Shown here: piece after piece, positions 46,414 through 54,380 of the stretch
Layout of the letters: each line of letters begins with the position of its first letter
Position numbering within the stretch: the first letter of the stretch is position 1
Origin: Kosmotoga arenicorallina S304
GTDB lineage: Bacteria > Thermotogota > Thermotogae > Petrotogales > Kosmotogaceae
Length of the DNA: 64,000 nucleotides
NCBI RefSeq assembly: GCF_001636545.1
Contig: NZ_JFHK01000005.1
Span: 1-64,000 of the forward strand
Direction: 5' to 3'
Notes under the pieces: generated by a model
Told to the model about the DNA's origin: nothing
What the model saw: the letters and a program-made list of their open reading frames with translations, nothing else
Databases searched by the model: none
Made by a program: the position numbers and the translations under genes

Positions 46414-48890
46414 CTTTCCCTCTTCAATCTTCTCAAAGCAGCTATTATTTTCCTTCCTGGTGCTATTTCAACAGCCATTTCAGGGGGTAAAGAACCCAAC
46501 AATTTACGGGAATATGCGCGCCTTGCATCAATAATTCTCCTGTCAAATACTATAACAACACCCCTGTCATCTTTCGTCCTTAGCAACCTACCAAGCCCCT
46601 GCCTGAATGCCGTAATCATTTTAGGATAATAATATTTGTTGAGTCCTTCCATAAAATTTCTTGGTCCAAAGTGTTTTACCCTTGCATTGATTAAAGGATC
46701 ATCCGGACGGTCGAAAGGCAATTTAAATAGGATTAGAAGCTTCAGGTGTTCTCCCGGAAGGTCTATGCCTTCCCAGAAAGTCCTAACGCCAAATATCACA
46801 GAGTTTTTTGAACCAAGGTGTTCTTCAATTATCGCAGTTGGGCTATCTAAAGGCTTTTGCATTTTCAGATCGAGATCTTTAAGATCTTCAGCGAGTTTTT
46901 CATAAACGTATTTCATATCACTATAAGAAGTAAAAAGCACCATTGAACCGCCTTTGACTATGGAAAGTGCCGTTTTAATAAGTCCGGAAGCTTTATCCAG
47001 ATACGTACGGTCTCCAGGAGAATATTCGTTCATATCTTTCACTACAAAAAATTTTAACTGCTGCGAATAGTCAAAGGAAGTTCCAAGCCTTACTGCATGA
47101 AAATCATCAGGCAATCCAAGAATACGTCTTGCATAATTAAAGCCATCACTGCCTTTGCTGTGCACCCAGAGTGTTGCTGAAATAAAGATTTTTATCGGCA
47201 CATTTGGAAAGGTCTTTTCCATTAATCTATCGCTTTCCACAGGAGATGAGAGTATTGTAAGGTAGGTCCCGCCATTCTTTGGCTCCCTTCTCGTAAAGAA
47301 CACTCTTTTTTCCGGAGTTTCTTCCAGGAAGCCTTCTACATTTTGCTGGAAATCATCAATTGACGTCAAAGATACTTTTAGCTCATTTTCAAGCATGTGA
47401 AGCTTTTTCAGGGGTTTCTCTTCGGAATTTTCCTCAATCATTTTTGATACTTGCGCAAAAATACTCTTAAAGTTTTTCAACAAAGCGTTTAGTTCAGCCA
47501 AGATATCCATAAACCCTTTAAGGGGCGTTCCCTGTATCTTAGAGCTTTCACCAGCGTTGCCACTGCTAAAAAGTGCCACAATTTGTTTCAGATTTTCTTC
47601 AACTTTGCTGGTGAGTTCTTTTGAACGTTTCCAGATTTTCTCGAGGAAAGCTCTATCATAATGGTCCCTCAGTTGCACCAGAGAACTTTTAAGAACCTGC
47701 ATCAAAGATCTTAGAAGTTGGGCATTTTCATATGGAGTAATTCTAAAGCTCATGGCTTCTGTAATAGAATTTTCAAGCTCATGTGCTTCGTCAATAACTA
47801 ATAATTCAAAATTAGGTATAAGAATTCCCGGCACTTCTTTTTCTAAGGATTCACCATCTTTAATTCTAATAGCAGCTTCACTGAATAAAAGGGCATGATT
47901 GGTAATAACAAGGTCAGCGTTTGATGCATTTTCACGTGCAGTGAAGTACGGGCACCTCTCGAAAAAAGGGCATATTTGCTTGTTGCAACTGTATTTATCA
48001 GCACCTATTTCCCTTCTGAGTTGCGAAGGCAGGAGGATTTCGTCCAGATCTCCCGTTTCAGTTAAAATCGACCAGATAACAATTCCAAGCAAAGTTTTAG
48101 AAATATCACTATCAAAATTAGATGATGCTTCAAGGAGTTCTATAAATTTCCTCGGGCATAGGTAGCGTTCGCGTCCTTTCAAAACGCTGGTTGAAAGAGT
48201 TTGCAATCCCGGTAGCTGTTTCAGTACAGGTATATCCTTTCTGAGAAGCTGATCTTGAAGGGTGCGAGTTTTAGTTGAAATCACAGTGTGCTTTCCCGTT
48301 CCCACGCTGTAATAAGCTACTGGTACAAGGTATGCAAGGGACTTCCCGGTGCCCGTTCCCGCCTCAATCATAAGCCCTTGCCTTTCTTTAATGTTTTCCG
48401 CTATCTCCATGGCGGTATACAGTTGCTCTTGCCTGAACTCGAACCCATCGAAAATGTCTTCCAGAAGCCCTCCCTCGCTGAATGTCATTCTTACATTCTT
48501 AATCAGGTCAATATCAGGTTCGCTTTCACTTCTTTCATCAGCTGAAAGCTTTATCAAGCCTCTCAAAAGCAGATCCTCCCAGGCTTTTTCATTGTCACTT
48601 TCTTTCAGAAAAAATGCGATAAATTCTTTAAGAACACTGTCATTTGGTTTTTTTAAAAAGATCTCCAACAAAGGTTCAAGGGTTCCCGGGAGCATTCTAA
48701 GACGTCTGCCGTAAGAAACTATCCGCTTTTCCGGCTCGTCAAATGTGGTTATATGAAGGAAATTCATCAAGAAGGATTCATCAACAAATAACTCCTGATA
48801 AGGGAAATATTGCTTGCTTTTTTCATCTGCTGGAAAAAGTGGGGGGGATTTGTTGCTTTTCAAAAAATCCACAAAAGCATCGAGCTCCAT
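46404..48890 (-). CDS. DinG/XPD-like ATP-dependent DNA helicase
   Basis: 828-aa superfamily 2 helicase. Walker A IEAGTGTGKSLAYLVP near residue 177; four Cys residues of an Fe-S domain (CPRKF...CNKQICPFFERCPYF near 246-317); DEAH box VIDEAHELENS near 373; motif III-VI region with SATLW, VRTFWEGIDLPGEHLKLLIL and ITAFRQGLGRLLRTKDDRGVVIVFDRR. Probably unwinds structured or RNA-paired DNA. The ATG at 48890 has GAGGGAG 11 bases upstream. The same frame remains open for about 40 codons further upstream but offers no ATG, GTG or TTG there. Confidence 0.9.
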   Translation of the reverse strand: MELDAFVDFLKSNKSPPLFPADEKSKQYFPYQELFVDESFLMNFLHITTFDEPEKRIVSYGRRLRMLPGTLEPLLEIFLKKPNDSVLKEFIAFFLKESDNEKAWEDLLLRGLIKLSADERSESEPDIDLIKNVRMTFSEGGLLEDIFDGFEFRQEQLYTAMEIAENIKERQGLMIEAGTGTGKSLAYLVPVAYYSVGTGKHTVISTKTRTLQDQLLRKDIPVLKQLPGLQTLSTSVLKGRERYLCPRKFIELLEASSNFDSDISKTLLGIVIWSILTETGDLDEILLPSQLRREIGADKYSCNKQICPFFERCPYFTARENASNADLVITNHALLFSEAAIRIKDGESLEKEVPGILIPNFELLVIDEAHELENSITEAMSFRITPYENAQLLRSLMQVLKSSLVQLRDHYDRAFLEKIWKRSKELTSKVEENLKQIVALFSSGNAGESSKIQGTPLKGFMDILAELNALLKNFKSIFAQVSKMIEENSEEKPLKKLHMLENELKVSLTSIDDFQQNVEGFLEETPEKRVFFTRREPKNGGTYLTILSSPVESDRLMEKTFPNVPIKIFISATLWVHSKGSDGFNYARRILGLPDDFHAVRLGTSFDYSQQLKFFVVKDMNEYSPGDRTYLDKASGLIKTALSIVKGGSMVLFTSYSDMKYVYEKLAEDLKDLDLKMQKPLDSPTAIIEEHLGSKNSVIFGVRTFWEGIDLPGEHLKLLILFKLPFDRPDDPLINARVKHFGPRNFMEGLNKYYYPKMITAFRQGLGRLLRTKDDRGVVIVFDRRIIDARRAYSRKLLGSLPPEMAVEIAPGRKIIAALRRLKRERWL

Positions 48891-49010
48891 GATTACGGGT
48901 GCTCCCTCACCATCATATGGGGTAAGCTTTATTTTTAATATACCCTTTGACTTGAAAATCTTCGCAATGAAAGGCTTCAGGGTTCTCAGAAGATCACCGC
49001 CTGATATCTT

Positions 49011-49036
49011 AAAAAAAAAACCGGGTTAAACCCGGT
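49011..49036 (-). terminator. Intrinsic terminator of tRNA-Leu
   Basis: Minus-strand hairpin ACCGGGTT/AACCCGGT (49036-49029 and 49027-49020) followed by ten T residues. It starts four bases after the CCA end of the tRNA. Confidence 0.93.
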
Positions 49037-49039
49037 CGC

Positions 49040-49127
49040 TGGTGCCGAGGGCGGGACTTGAACCCGCACGGACTATGCGCCCACATGGCCCTCAACCATG
49101 CGTGTCTGCCAATTCCACCACCTCGGC
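49040..49127 (-). tRNA. tRNA-Leu (GAG)
   Basis: Minus-strand cloverleaf with acceptor GCCGAGG/CCTCGGC, anticodon stem CATGG/CCATG around loop TTGAGGG (anticodon GAG), a long variable arm typical of class II tRNAs, T arm GCGGGTTCAAGTCCCGC, discriminator A and encoded CCA. Confidence 0.95.
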
Positions 49128-49137
49128 GTCCTCATAA

Positions 49138-49166
49138 ATTATAACCTGACCGGTAATTCTTGTCAA
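49138..49166 (-). promoter_or_regulatory. Promoter of tRNA-Leu
   Basis: Minus-strand TTGACA (49166-49161), 17-bp spacer, TATAAT (49143-49138), 10 bp before the mature 5' end. Confidence 0.9.
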
Positions 49167-49232
49167 TATGCATTACAGGAAAAGAGCACTTTTTTCAGTG
49201 ATTATAAGCAGTAAAACAAGGTGTTGAGAATT

Positions 49233-49448
49233 TCAATAAATCATTTCATATCCGTGATTGGCAAGTTCATCTTTTATGGTTTCTCTATCCACCAGAGCAT
49301 CTTCATATTCCAGTTCAACAACACCGAATTTACCCATCGGGTCAACTCTGACAATTCCCGAAAGAGAATTCAGGATTTTTTTCACCTTTTTCTCATCTTC
49401 TTCTGTTTTTAGATTTCTAACTTGAAAGATCTTAACAACACGAGCCAT
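49233..49448 (-). CDS. Small HMA-fold protein lacking the metal-binding CxxC
   Basis: 71 aa. The beta-alpha-beta-beta-alpha-beta pattern of heavy-metal-associated domains is recognisable: VVKIFQVRNLKTEEDEKKVKKIL, SLSGIVRVDPMGKFGVVELEYEDALVDRETIKDELANHGYEM (bases 49239-49364). The CxxC that binds copper or zinc in CopZ-like proteins is replaced by residues of the VRNLKTEED loop, so metal binding is unlikely by that route. One base separates it from fmt, and AGGAGG overlaps the fmt end. Last gene of surE-def-fmt. Role unknown. Confidence 0.72.
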   Translation of the reverse strand: MARVVKIFQVRNLKTEEDEKKVKKILNSLSGIVRVDPMGKFGVVELEYEDALVDRETIKDELANHGYEMIY

Positions 49449-49449
49449 T

Positions 49450-50385
49450 CTATTTACCTCCTAAAACTTGACCTTCTGTTATCAGTCTGCCTGCTTTTGC
49501 CTGCCAGGGACTAATTTTCTTTTTTCCGGGAAATTGTATTCCCGATATCTTCAAAACCCCTTTCTGGCATTTGACAATCATATACTTTTTTCCAATGGAT
49601 ATTATTTCACCCGGTATGCCGTCTGGAGTTTCATTTTGAAATAATGCGTCATATAATTTTATCATTTTCTCGCCTAATTTGACTCTCACACCCGGCTCTG
49701 GGTCATAAGCCCTGATTTTGTTATATATTCTACAGGCGTCATCAAAATCCGTGATAATTGTATCTTCCTTGGTTATTTTAGGAGCATAAGTAGCAAGTTC
49801 ATGGTTTTGGGGAACCAATGCGATTTTTCCTCTATACAAATTCACCATGAACTCTGTCAGCATATGACAACCTAACTGGCATAGCTTTTCGCTCAATGTA
49901 CCGAGATTGTCTTCGGGGAAGATTTCAACTTCCCTTACCATTGCTATTGGCCCGCTATCCATACCTTCATCTATCTGGAATATTGTTATACCGGTTTTCG
50001 ACTCTCCAGCTTCAAGAGCCCTTTGTATTGGAGCAGCTCCCCTATACTTTGGCAGAAGGGAAGCATGAACGTTGTAACACCCCAAAGGAGGAAGTGTTAT
50101 GACATTTTTTTTGAGGAGCTTCCCGTAAGCTACGGTAATTATGACATCTGGTGAAAGAGAACTTAGAGCTTCAAAGCCTTCGCCTTTATTTACACTCTTA
50201 GGTTGAAAAACAGGAATTCCAAACTCCCTGGCAACAAGCTTCACCGGAGTTGGTTCGAGTTTCCTTCCTCTTCCTTTTTCTTTATCCGGCTGTGAAAAAA
50301 CCCCGACAATATTCCACGAATCTTCTAATAGGGTTTTAAGATGCATCGCTGCAAATTCTGGCGTACCCATGAATACAATCCTCAT
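49450..50385 (-). CDS. fmt: Methionyl-tRNA formyltransferase
   Basis: 311 aa. Formylates initiator Met-tRNA using 10-formyl-THF. VFMGTPEFAAMHLKTLL at the N-terminus, the HASLLPKYRGAAPIQRAL catalytic segment near residue 108 and GITIFQIDEGMDSGPI near 132 are diagnostic. A C-terminal domain (about 205-311) contacts tRNA. It overlaps the def stop by 4 bp (ATGA), a usual arrangement for the two enzymes of N-formyl-methionine handling. Confidence 0.96.
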   Translation of the reverse strand: MRIVFMGTPEFAAMHLKTLLEDSWNIVGVFSQPDKEKGRGRKLEPTPVKLVAREFGIPVFQPKSVNKGEGFEALSSLSPDVIITVAYGKLLKKNVITLPPLGCYNVHASLLPKYRGAAPIQRALEAGESKTGITIFQIDEGMDSGPIAMVREVEIFPEDNLGTLSEKLCQLGCHMLTEFMVNLYRGKIALVPQNHELATYAPKITKEDTIITDFDDACRIYNKIRAYDPEPGVRVKLGEKMIKLYDALFQNETPDGIPGEIISIGKKYMIVKCQKGVLKISGIQFPGKKKISPWQAKAGRLITEGQVLGGK

Positions 50386-50876
50386 CTGGCCAATTTCCCC
50401 TTTATAATATTATTCAGCTTTGGCCTTAATAAAGCTTTTTTGGCTGGCGAAAGATAGTCAACAAAAAGAACCCCCTCAAGGTGGTCATATTCATGCTGAA
50501 CAATTCTTCCAGCATATCCTTCAAAGACTTCCTCATTCACTTCACCCTTTACATCCTGAAAGCGCATTTTTACCCAGGAAGGCCTTGTGATATTGGCGTA
50601 TATGCCCGGAATGCTCAAACATCCTTCTTCCATAGTGACTTCTTCAGTTCCTTTCTCAATTATCTCCGGGTTGATTATAACCCTTGGACCTGAACCATCA
50701 TCGAAAACAAAAAGCCTTTTTGAAACAGCGACCTGAGGAGCAGCGAGTCCAACACCATCTTCTTCGTACATCGTCTTTGTTAGCTCTTCAACAAAAGCTC
50801 CTAATTCTTCATCAAATTTTTCAACAGGTTTTGAAACTTCCCTCAAAATGGGATTGCCTATGTAAATAATCTGCAT
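50382..50876 (-). CDS. def: Peptide deformylase
   Basis: 164-aa metalloenzyme that removes the formyl group from nascent proteins. The three metal motifs are present: EDGVGLAAPQV near residue 40, EEGCLSIPGI near 89 and VQHEYDHLEG (HExxH-like) near 131. Starts at 50876, 4 bp after the surE stop. Confidence 0.97.
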   Translation of the reverse strand: MQIIYIGNPILREVSKPVEKFDEELGAFVEELTKTMYEEDGVGLAAPQVAVSKRLFVFDDGSGPRVIINPEIIEKGTEEVTMEEGCLSIPGIYANITRPSWVKMRFQDVKGEVNEEVFEGYAGRIVQHEYDHLEGVLFVDYLSPAKKALLRPKLNNIIKGKLAR

Positions 50877-50880
50877 ATCA

Positions 50881-51642
50881 TCATCCTCTCAGATCTTTTT
50901 TTATCTTCTCCATGAAATCAAAATTCGTCATGAATGCGTATATGGGAGTTATAGAGATATACCCTGCTCTCACAGCTGCGTAATCTGAATCTTCTCCGGG
51001 GTCATCTTCCACGACTTCCCCAAACATCCAATAATAATTATTTCCATAAGGATCTTTTCGCTTTTCAAAATAATCTCTAAACCTTCTTCTGCTCTGCCTT
51101 GTCACTTTCCACCCCTTCACGTCTACAGGATCCAGTGATGGAACATTCACGTTCAGCGCAGTAAATTCAGGAATATTTTTAATATCAAATCTTTTCAGAA
51201 ATTCCACTACAAAAAGCGCTGCCGTTTCATATTTTGGATTGTTCCACTCAGCCAGGGATATAGCCATGGATGGTTTTTCCATAATCGCTCCTTCAAGAGC
51301 ACCCGACACTGTGCCTGAATAGAGAATATCCGTTCCGAGGTTTGGCCCTCTATTTATCCCGCTAATGACAAGATCAATTTCCACATTTGATATTGCGAGC
51401 AATCCCAGTTTAACACAATCAGCGGGTGTACCGTTTATCGCATACCCTATTTCTTTATTGCCCACTCTCACTTCTTTCGCCCAAAGGGGTGTTCTTATAG
51501 TTATTGCATGTCCGGTAGCGCTTCTCTCAACATCCGGAGCAACTACCAGAACCTCGTGTTCTTTTGATAGTTCCTCAGCAAGTATGTTTATCCCGGGAGC
51601 CATTATGCCATCGTCATTCGTCAATAGAATATTCAAATTCAT
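50881..51642 (-). CDS. surE: 5'/3'-nucleotidase SurE
   Basis: 253 aa. Survival-protein E family phosphatase on nucleoside monophosphates and short polyphosphates. Divalent-metal Asp pair in ILLTNDDGIMAPGI, then VAPDVERSATGHAIT near residue 37, SGINRGPNLGTDILYSGTVSGALEG (bases 51296-51370). The frame opens at 51843 but the ATG at 51642, with GAGGAGGG upstream, gives the canonical N-terminus. It heads surE-def-fmt-HMA. Confidence 0.94.
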   Translation of the reverse strand: MNLNILLTNDDGIMAPGINILAEELSKEHEVLVVAPDVERSATGHAITIRTPLWAKEVRVGNKEIGYAINGTPADCVKLGLLAISNVEIDLVISGINRGPNLGTDILYSGTVSGALEGAIMEKPSMAISLAEWNNPKYETAALFVVEFLKRFDIKNIPEFTALNVNVPSLDPVDVKGWKVTRQSRRRFRDYFEKRKDPYGNNYYWMFGEVVEDDPGEDSDYAAVRAGYISITPIYAFMTNFDFMEKIKKDLRG

Positions 51643-51735
51643 TCCCTCCTCTTTATATAATTTTACACCAGTTTTTTCTTTGTGATTTGCAAAATATGCA
51701 TTAGTGGTATGATAAAAGAAAAAGGAGGAGGTCAA

Positions 51736-52413
51736 ATGCCTTACAGGGGATATATCGATAGGGTGATAAAACTCTTCCCGGAAACAGCAGAGGTTTACGA
51801 AATTGTTAAAGCCGAAATGTCGAAATACCCGGGGGCAAGCCATGATTTATCACATGTTGAAAGGGTCATGGCAAATTGCTGGAAAATTTATACTGAAGAA
51901 AAAGCAGGAGATCTAAAAACTATTTCTCTTGCAGTTTTGCTTCATGATTCAAAACGCCATGAGGAGGAAAATTCTGGAGAAGACCACGCTCTTTCAGGAG
52001 CGGAATTTGCACGAACCCTTCTCTTGAATAGAGGCTTTCCAATAGAAACTGTTGAAACAGTCTATGACAGCATAATCTGCCACAGTTACTCAAATCACAA
52101 AGTACCTCGATTTATTGAGGGAAAAATTTTACAGGATGCTGACAGGCTCGATACGATAGGGGCAATAGCTATTGCCCGCCTTTTTAACCACAACAATGGA
52201 ATCAAGCGCCCTCTCTATTCTCCGGAGATAAAACCCAAGAAAACATACGATGGGATTTCTCTGACTTATCTAAATCACATTTTTGAAAAGATTTTAAAAA
52301 TCACCCCGGACAGCTTTTGGACAGAAACCGCACAGAAAATGGCCAGAGAGCGTTATCAATTCACCCTTGAGTTTACAAGAAAGTTTTTGAGAGAATGGTA
52401 TGCTCTGGATTGA
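51736..52413 (+). CDS. HD-domain hydrolase (YedJ/YpgQ type)
   Basis: 225 aa. HD metal-dependent phosphohydrolase: HDLSHVERVM near residue 37, AVLLHDSKRHEE near 72 (the HD pair), ICHSYSNHKV near 115 and LQDADRLDTIGAIAIARLF near 135. Family members act on nucleotides; the substrate here is unknown. ATG at 51736 preceded by AAAGGAGGAGG. It diverges from surE and meets the next gene tail to tail with no gap. Confidence 0.85.
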   Translation: MPYRGYIDRVIKLFPETAEVYEIVKAEMSKYPGASHDLSHVERVMANCWKIYTEEKAGDLKTISLAVLLHDSKRHEEENSGEDHALSGAEFARTLLLNRGFPIETVETVYDSIICHSYSNHKVPRFIEGKILQDADRLDTIGAIAIARLFNHNNGIKRPLYSPEIKPKKTYDGISLTYLNHIFEKILKITPDSFWTETAQKMARERYQFTLEFTRKFLREWYALD

Positions 52414-52968
52414 CTAATAAAGCCAGGAATATTTTCTTTCTGCCTCCAATCTATTCCCCTGAGAGACAGGATAATCAAAGAAAAGCTTTTCTTTGCCAGT
52501 ATCAAAAGATGGTTTTATCCCGAACATATGATTCCATGTATTTATGTATATTACCGGTCTACCATTGATAAAATCCATCTCATCAGCGGTGAATTTTGCT
52601 GATCCATGTAAATCTTTGGTGTCCTTGAATTTGTGGTTCGCCGAAAAAACCCCAGGAAATTCAACCCCTTTTACAGTACCATCAGGATACAAATTCAGGT
52701 AAAAAGTCTCTATGTCTTCCACGCGGCCGTATTTGAAATATCTGTATACATCGTACGCTATATTCACGAGAAAGCAAGGAAAATCTTCATCTCTAAAAAC
52801 GACGGTTATTGATAGCTTCAATTCGTCATTCTGCTTCTCATAAAAGACTTCAACGATTCCGTTTTTCAGGTCAAAATCCGGCGATGAAAATACAGGCAGC
52901 GGTATCTTATCGTTAGCAACACCAAGGATTGCTATGAATATCATTAACGAGATTACCAATCTCTTCAC
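52414..52968 (-). CDS. Exported protein of unknown function
   Basis: 184 aa. Signal peptide MKRLVISLMIFIAILGVAND, then a mainly beta-rich soluble domain with many aromatic residues (VNIAYDVYRYFKYG near 77; DGRP-like INGRPVIYINTWNHMFG near 133). No family was recognised and no catalytic motif is evident. It lies 13 bp downstream of the acylphosphatase gene and is probably co-transcribed with it. Probably periplasmic. Confidence 0.6.
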   Translation of the reverse strand: MKRLVISLMIFIAILGVANDKIPLPVFSSPDFDLKNGIVEVFYEKQNDELKLSITVVFRDEDFPCFLVNIAYDVYRYFKYGRVEDIETFYLNLYPDGTVKGVEFPGVFSANHKFKDTKDLHGSAKFTADEMDFINGRPVIYINTWNHMFGIKPSFDTGKEKLFFDYPVSQGNRLEAERKYSWLY

Positions 52969-52981
52969 TTCAATCCCCCTC

Positions 52982-53251
52982 TCACGGTCTTATTTCAAAA
53001 TCATCAAAAGGCATATAAGGGAGCTCTTCTTTATCCACTTCTCTTACATCGGCATACATAGGACCTCTTGAAACCACCGTAACAAAATCTTCCAGCCTTT
53101 CTTCTGGACCCGAGGCATATATTTCCACTTTCCCATCAGCAGTATTTCTCACGTAACCTTTAATACCAAGCTTTCTTGCTCTTCTGAATGTGAAATATCT
53201 AAAACCGACTCCCTGAACTAAACCGGAAATGAGCAAATGGTATGTTTTCAT
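52982..53251 (-). CDS. acyP: Acylphosphatase
   Basis: 89 aa, normal size. Hydrolyses acyl phosphates such as 1,3-bisphosphoglycerate or acetyl phosphate. The signature GLVQGVGFRYFTFRRA (catalytic Arg) lies near residues 10-25 and the catalytic Asn lies in GYVRNTADGKVEI near 40. ATG at 53251 with GGAGGG upstream is preferred over an upstream reading from 53269. Confidence 0.95.
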   Translation of the reverse strand: MKTYHLLISGLVQGVGFRYFTFRRARKLGIKGYVRNTADGKVEIYASGPEERLEDFVTVVSRGPMYADVREVDKEELPYMPFDDFEIRP

Positions 53252-53275
53252 TCCTAACCCTCCAGGCAAAAACTT

Positions 53276-53917
53276 CTAAAGTCCCAGATCCTCACCTACC
53301 AATATCACAAGATATCTATCCCTATGTGCACTGCTGTCATTCAGGATAACGTAGGTTTCGCAAATCCTCTGATTTGACCTACAATCCATACATATTCCGG
53401 TAGCAGTACAGGGTGTGTGAAGATTCAGTCTTCTGGCATTCATGGGAGAGATGTATTTGATTCTCTCTCTGGCTGCTTCAAGGTCTGAAACAACTTTATT
53501 GATACCGGCTATTATAATCACTTTTTCAGGGCCGTAAATCATGGGGGCTACCCTGGTCCCATGTCCATCCATCTGCACAATTTCACCGCGAACTGTAATT
53601 GCGTTGGCGCTGCATAAAAAATAATCCGCACCAAAAGATTCGAGCAATACTCTTTTTCTTTCTTCCGCATCTTTGGTTGTGTATCTATCGATAAAATTAT
53701 AATTGCCTTTTCTCAAGAAATCGAGAACACCGGTTTCAGTAAGGGTAAGTGAACCCCCAACAGCTATTGAGGAACCAGCAGGCAGGAGTTCTTCCAGAAG
53801 CGGAACAACTTCGTTTCTGCTTTCAACATAATGGCCATCAATACCATGCTTTGCGAAGTTTTCAAGTACAACTTCCGCAAGTTTCCTGTACTTCCATTTG
53901 TAGAGTTCTTCCCTCAT
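53276..53917 (-). CDS. LUD-domain protein (DUF162/LutC-like)
   Basis: 213 aa. LUD domain features: SIAVGGSLTLTETGVLDFLRKG near residue 50, FGADYFLCSANAITVRGEIVQMDGHGTRVAPMIYGP (bases 53544-53651), and VIIIAGINKVVSDLEAARERI near 134. The domain is found in lactate utilisation and related redox proteins. A Cys cluster (CTATGICMDCRSNQRIC near 169-185) may bind Fe-S. ATG at 53917 has GGAGGG with good spacing. Function is not resolved. Confidence 0.82.
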   Translation of the reverse strand: MREELYKWKYRKLAEVVLENFAKHGIDGHYVESRNEVVPLLEELLPAGSSIAVGGSLTLTETGVLDFLRKGNYNFIDRYTTKDAEERKRVLLESFGADYFLCSANAITVRGEIVQMDGHGTRVAPMIYGPEKVIIIAGINKVVSDLEAARERIKYISPMNARRLNLHTPCTATGICMDCRSNQRICETYVILNDSSAHRDRYLVILVGEDLGL

Positions 53918-53944
53918 AGTCATCCCTCCGGTGATTCAATTTGT

Positions 53945-54268
53945 TCAGACTGATTCCAGCATTTTGCTGAATTTCAAGGCAAGGTCTAGATTTCCAGAAA
54001 CTTTCAATTTCCCGGTCATAAAAGCTGTTATCGGGCTCCTGGTTCCTTCAAGTAAAGCAGTTAATGTGCTTTCGTCTGTCTCAATTTTGCAATCGGCATC
54101 TCTTAACTTTTCCCGGGATAATTTCAGCTTGCCATTGGAAACCTCAACCGAAAGGTATACAGGAGAATCCGCAGTGTTGACAGCAATCAGAAATTTCCCG
54201 TTGAAGTCACCAAAAGAATTTCCTTCCAGCCTTTCTTCCATGCTTCTGATTATCTCTTCTAACGCCAA
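53945..54268 (-). CDS. SCP2-domain lipid-binding-type protein
   Basis: 107 aa, a single sterol-carrier-protein-2-like domain: GKFLIAVNTADSPVYLSVEVSNGKLKL (bases 54115-54195), DCKIETDESTLTALLEG near 58 and the closing FMTGKLKVSGNLDLALKFSKML. Such domains bind hydrophobic ligands; the ligand is unknown. It lies upstream of the LUD gene on the same strand, 27 bp apart. Confidence 0.8.
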   Translation of the reverse strand: MALEEIIRSMEERLEGNSFGDFNGKFLIAVNTADSPVYLSVEVSNGKLKLSREKLRDADCKIETDESTLTALLEGTRSPITAFMTGKLKVSGNLDLALKFSKMLESV

Positions 54269-54380
54269 AACGATCCCCTCCTTTTTGTTATTAGTCTAAC
54301 ATCACATTTGCTATTTTCAAAAAGTGAAAAATCACCTTCTATGTTAAAATCGATATAACCCTGAATAAAAGGTGATGCCA

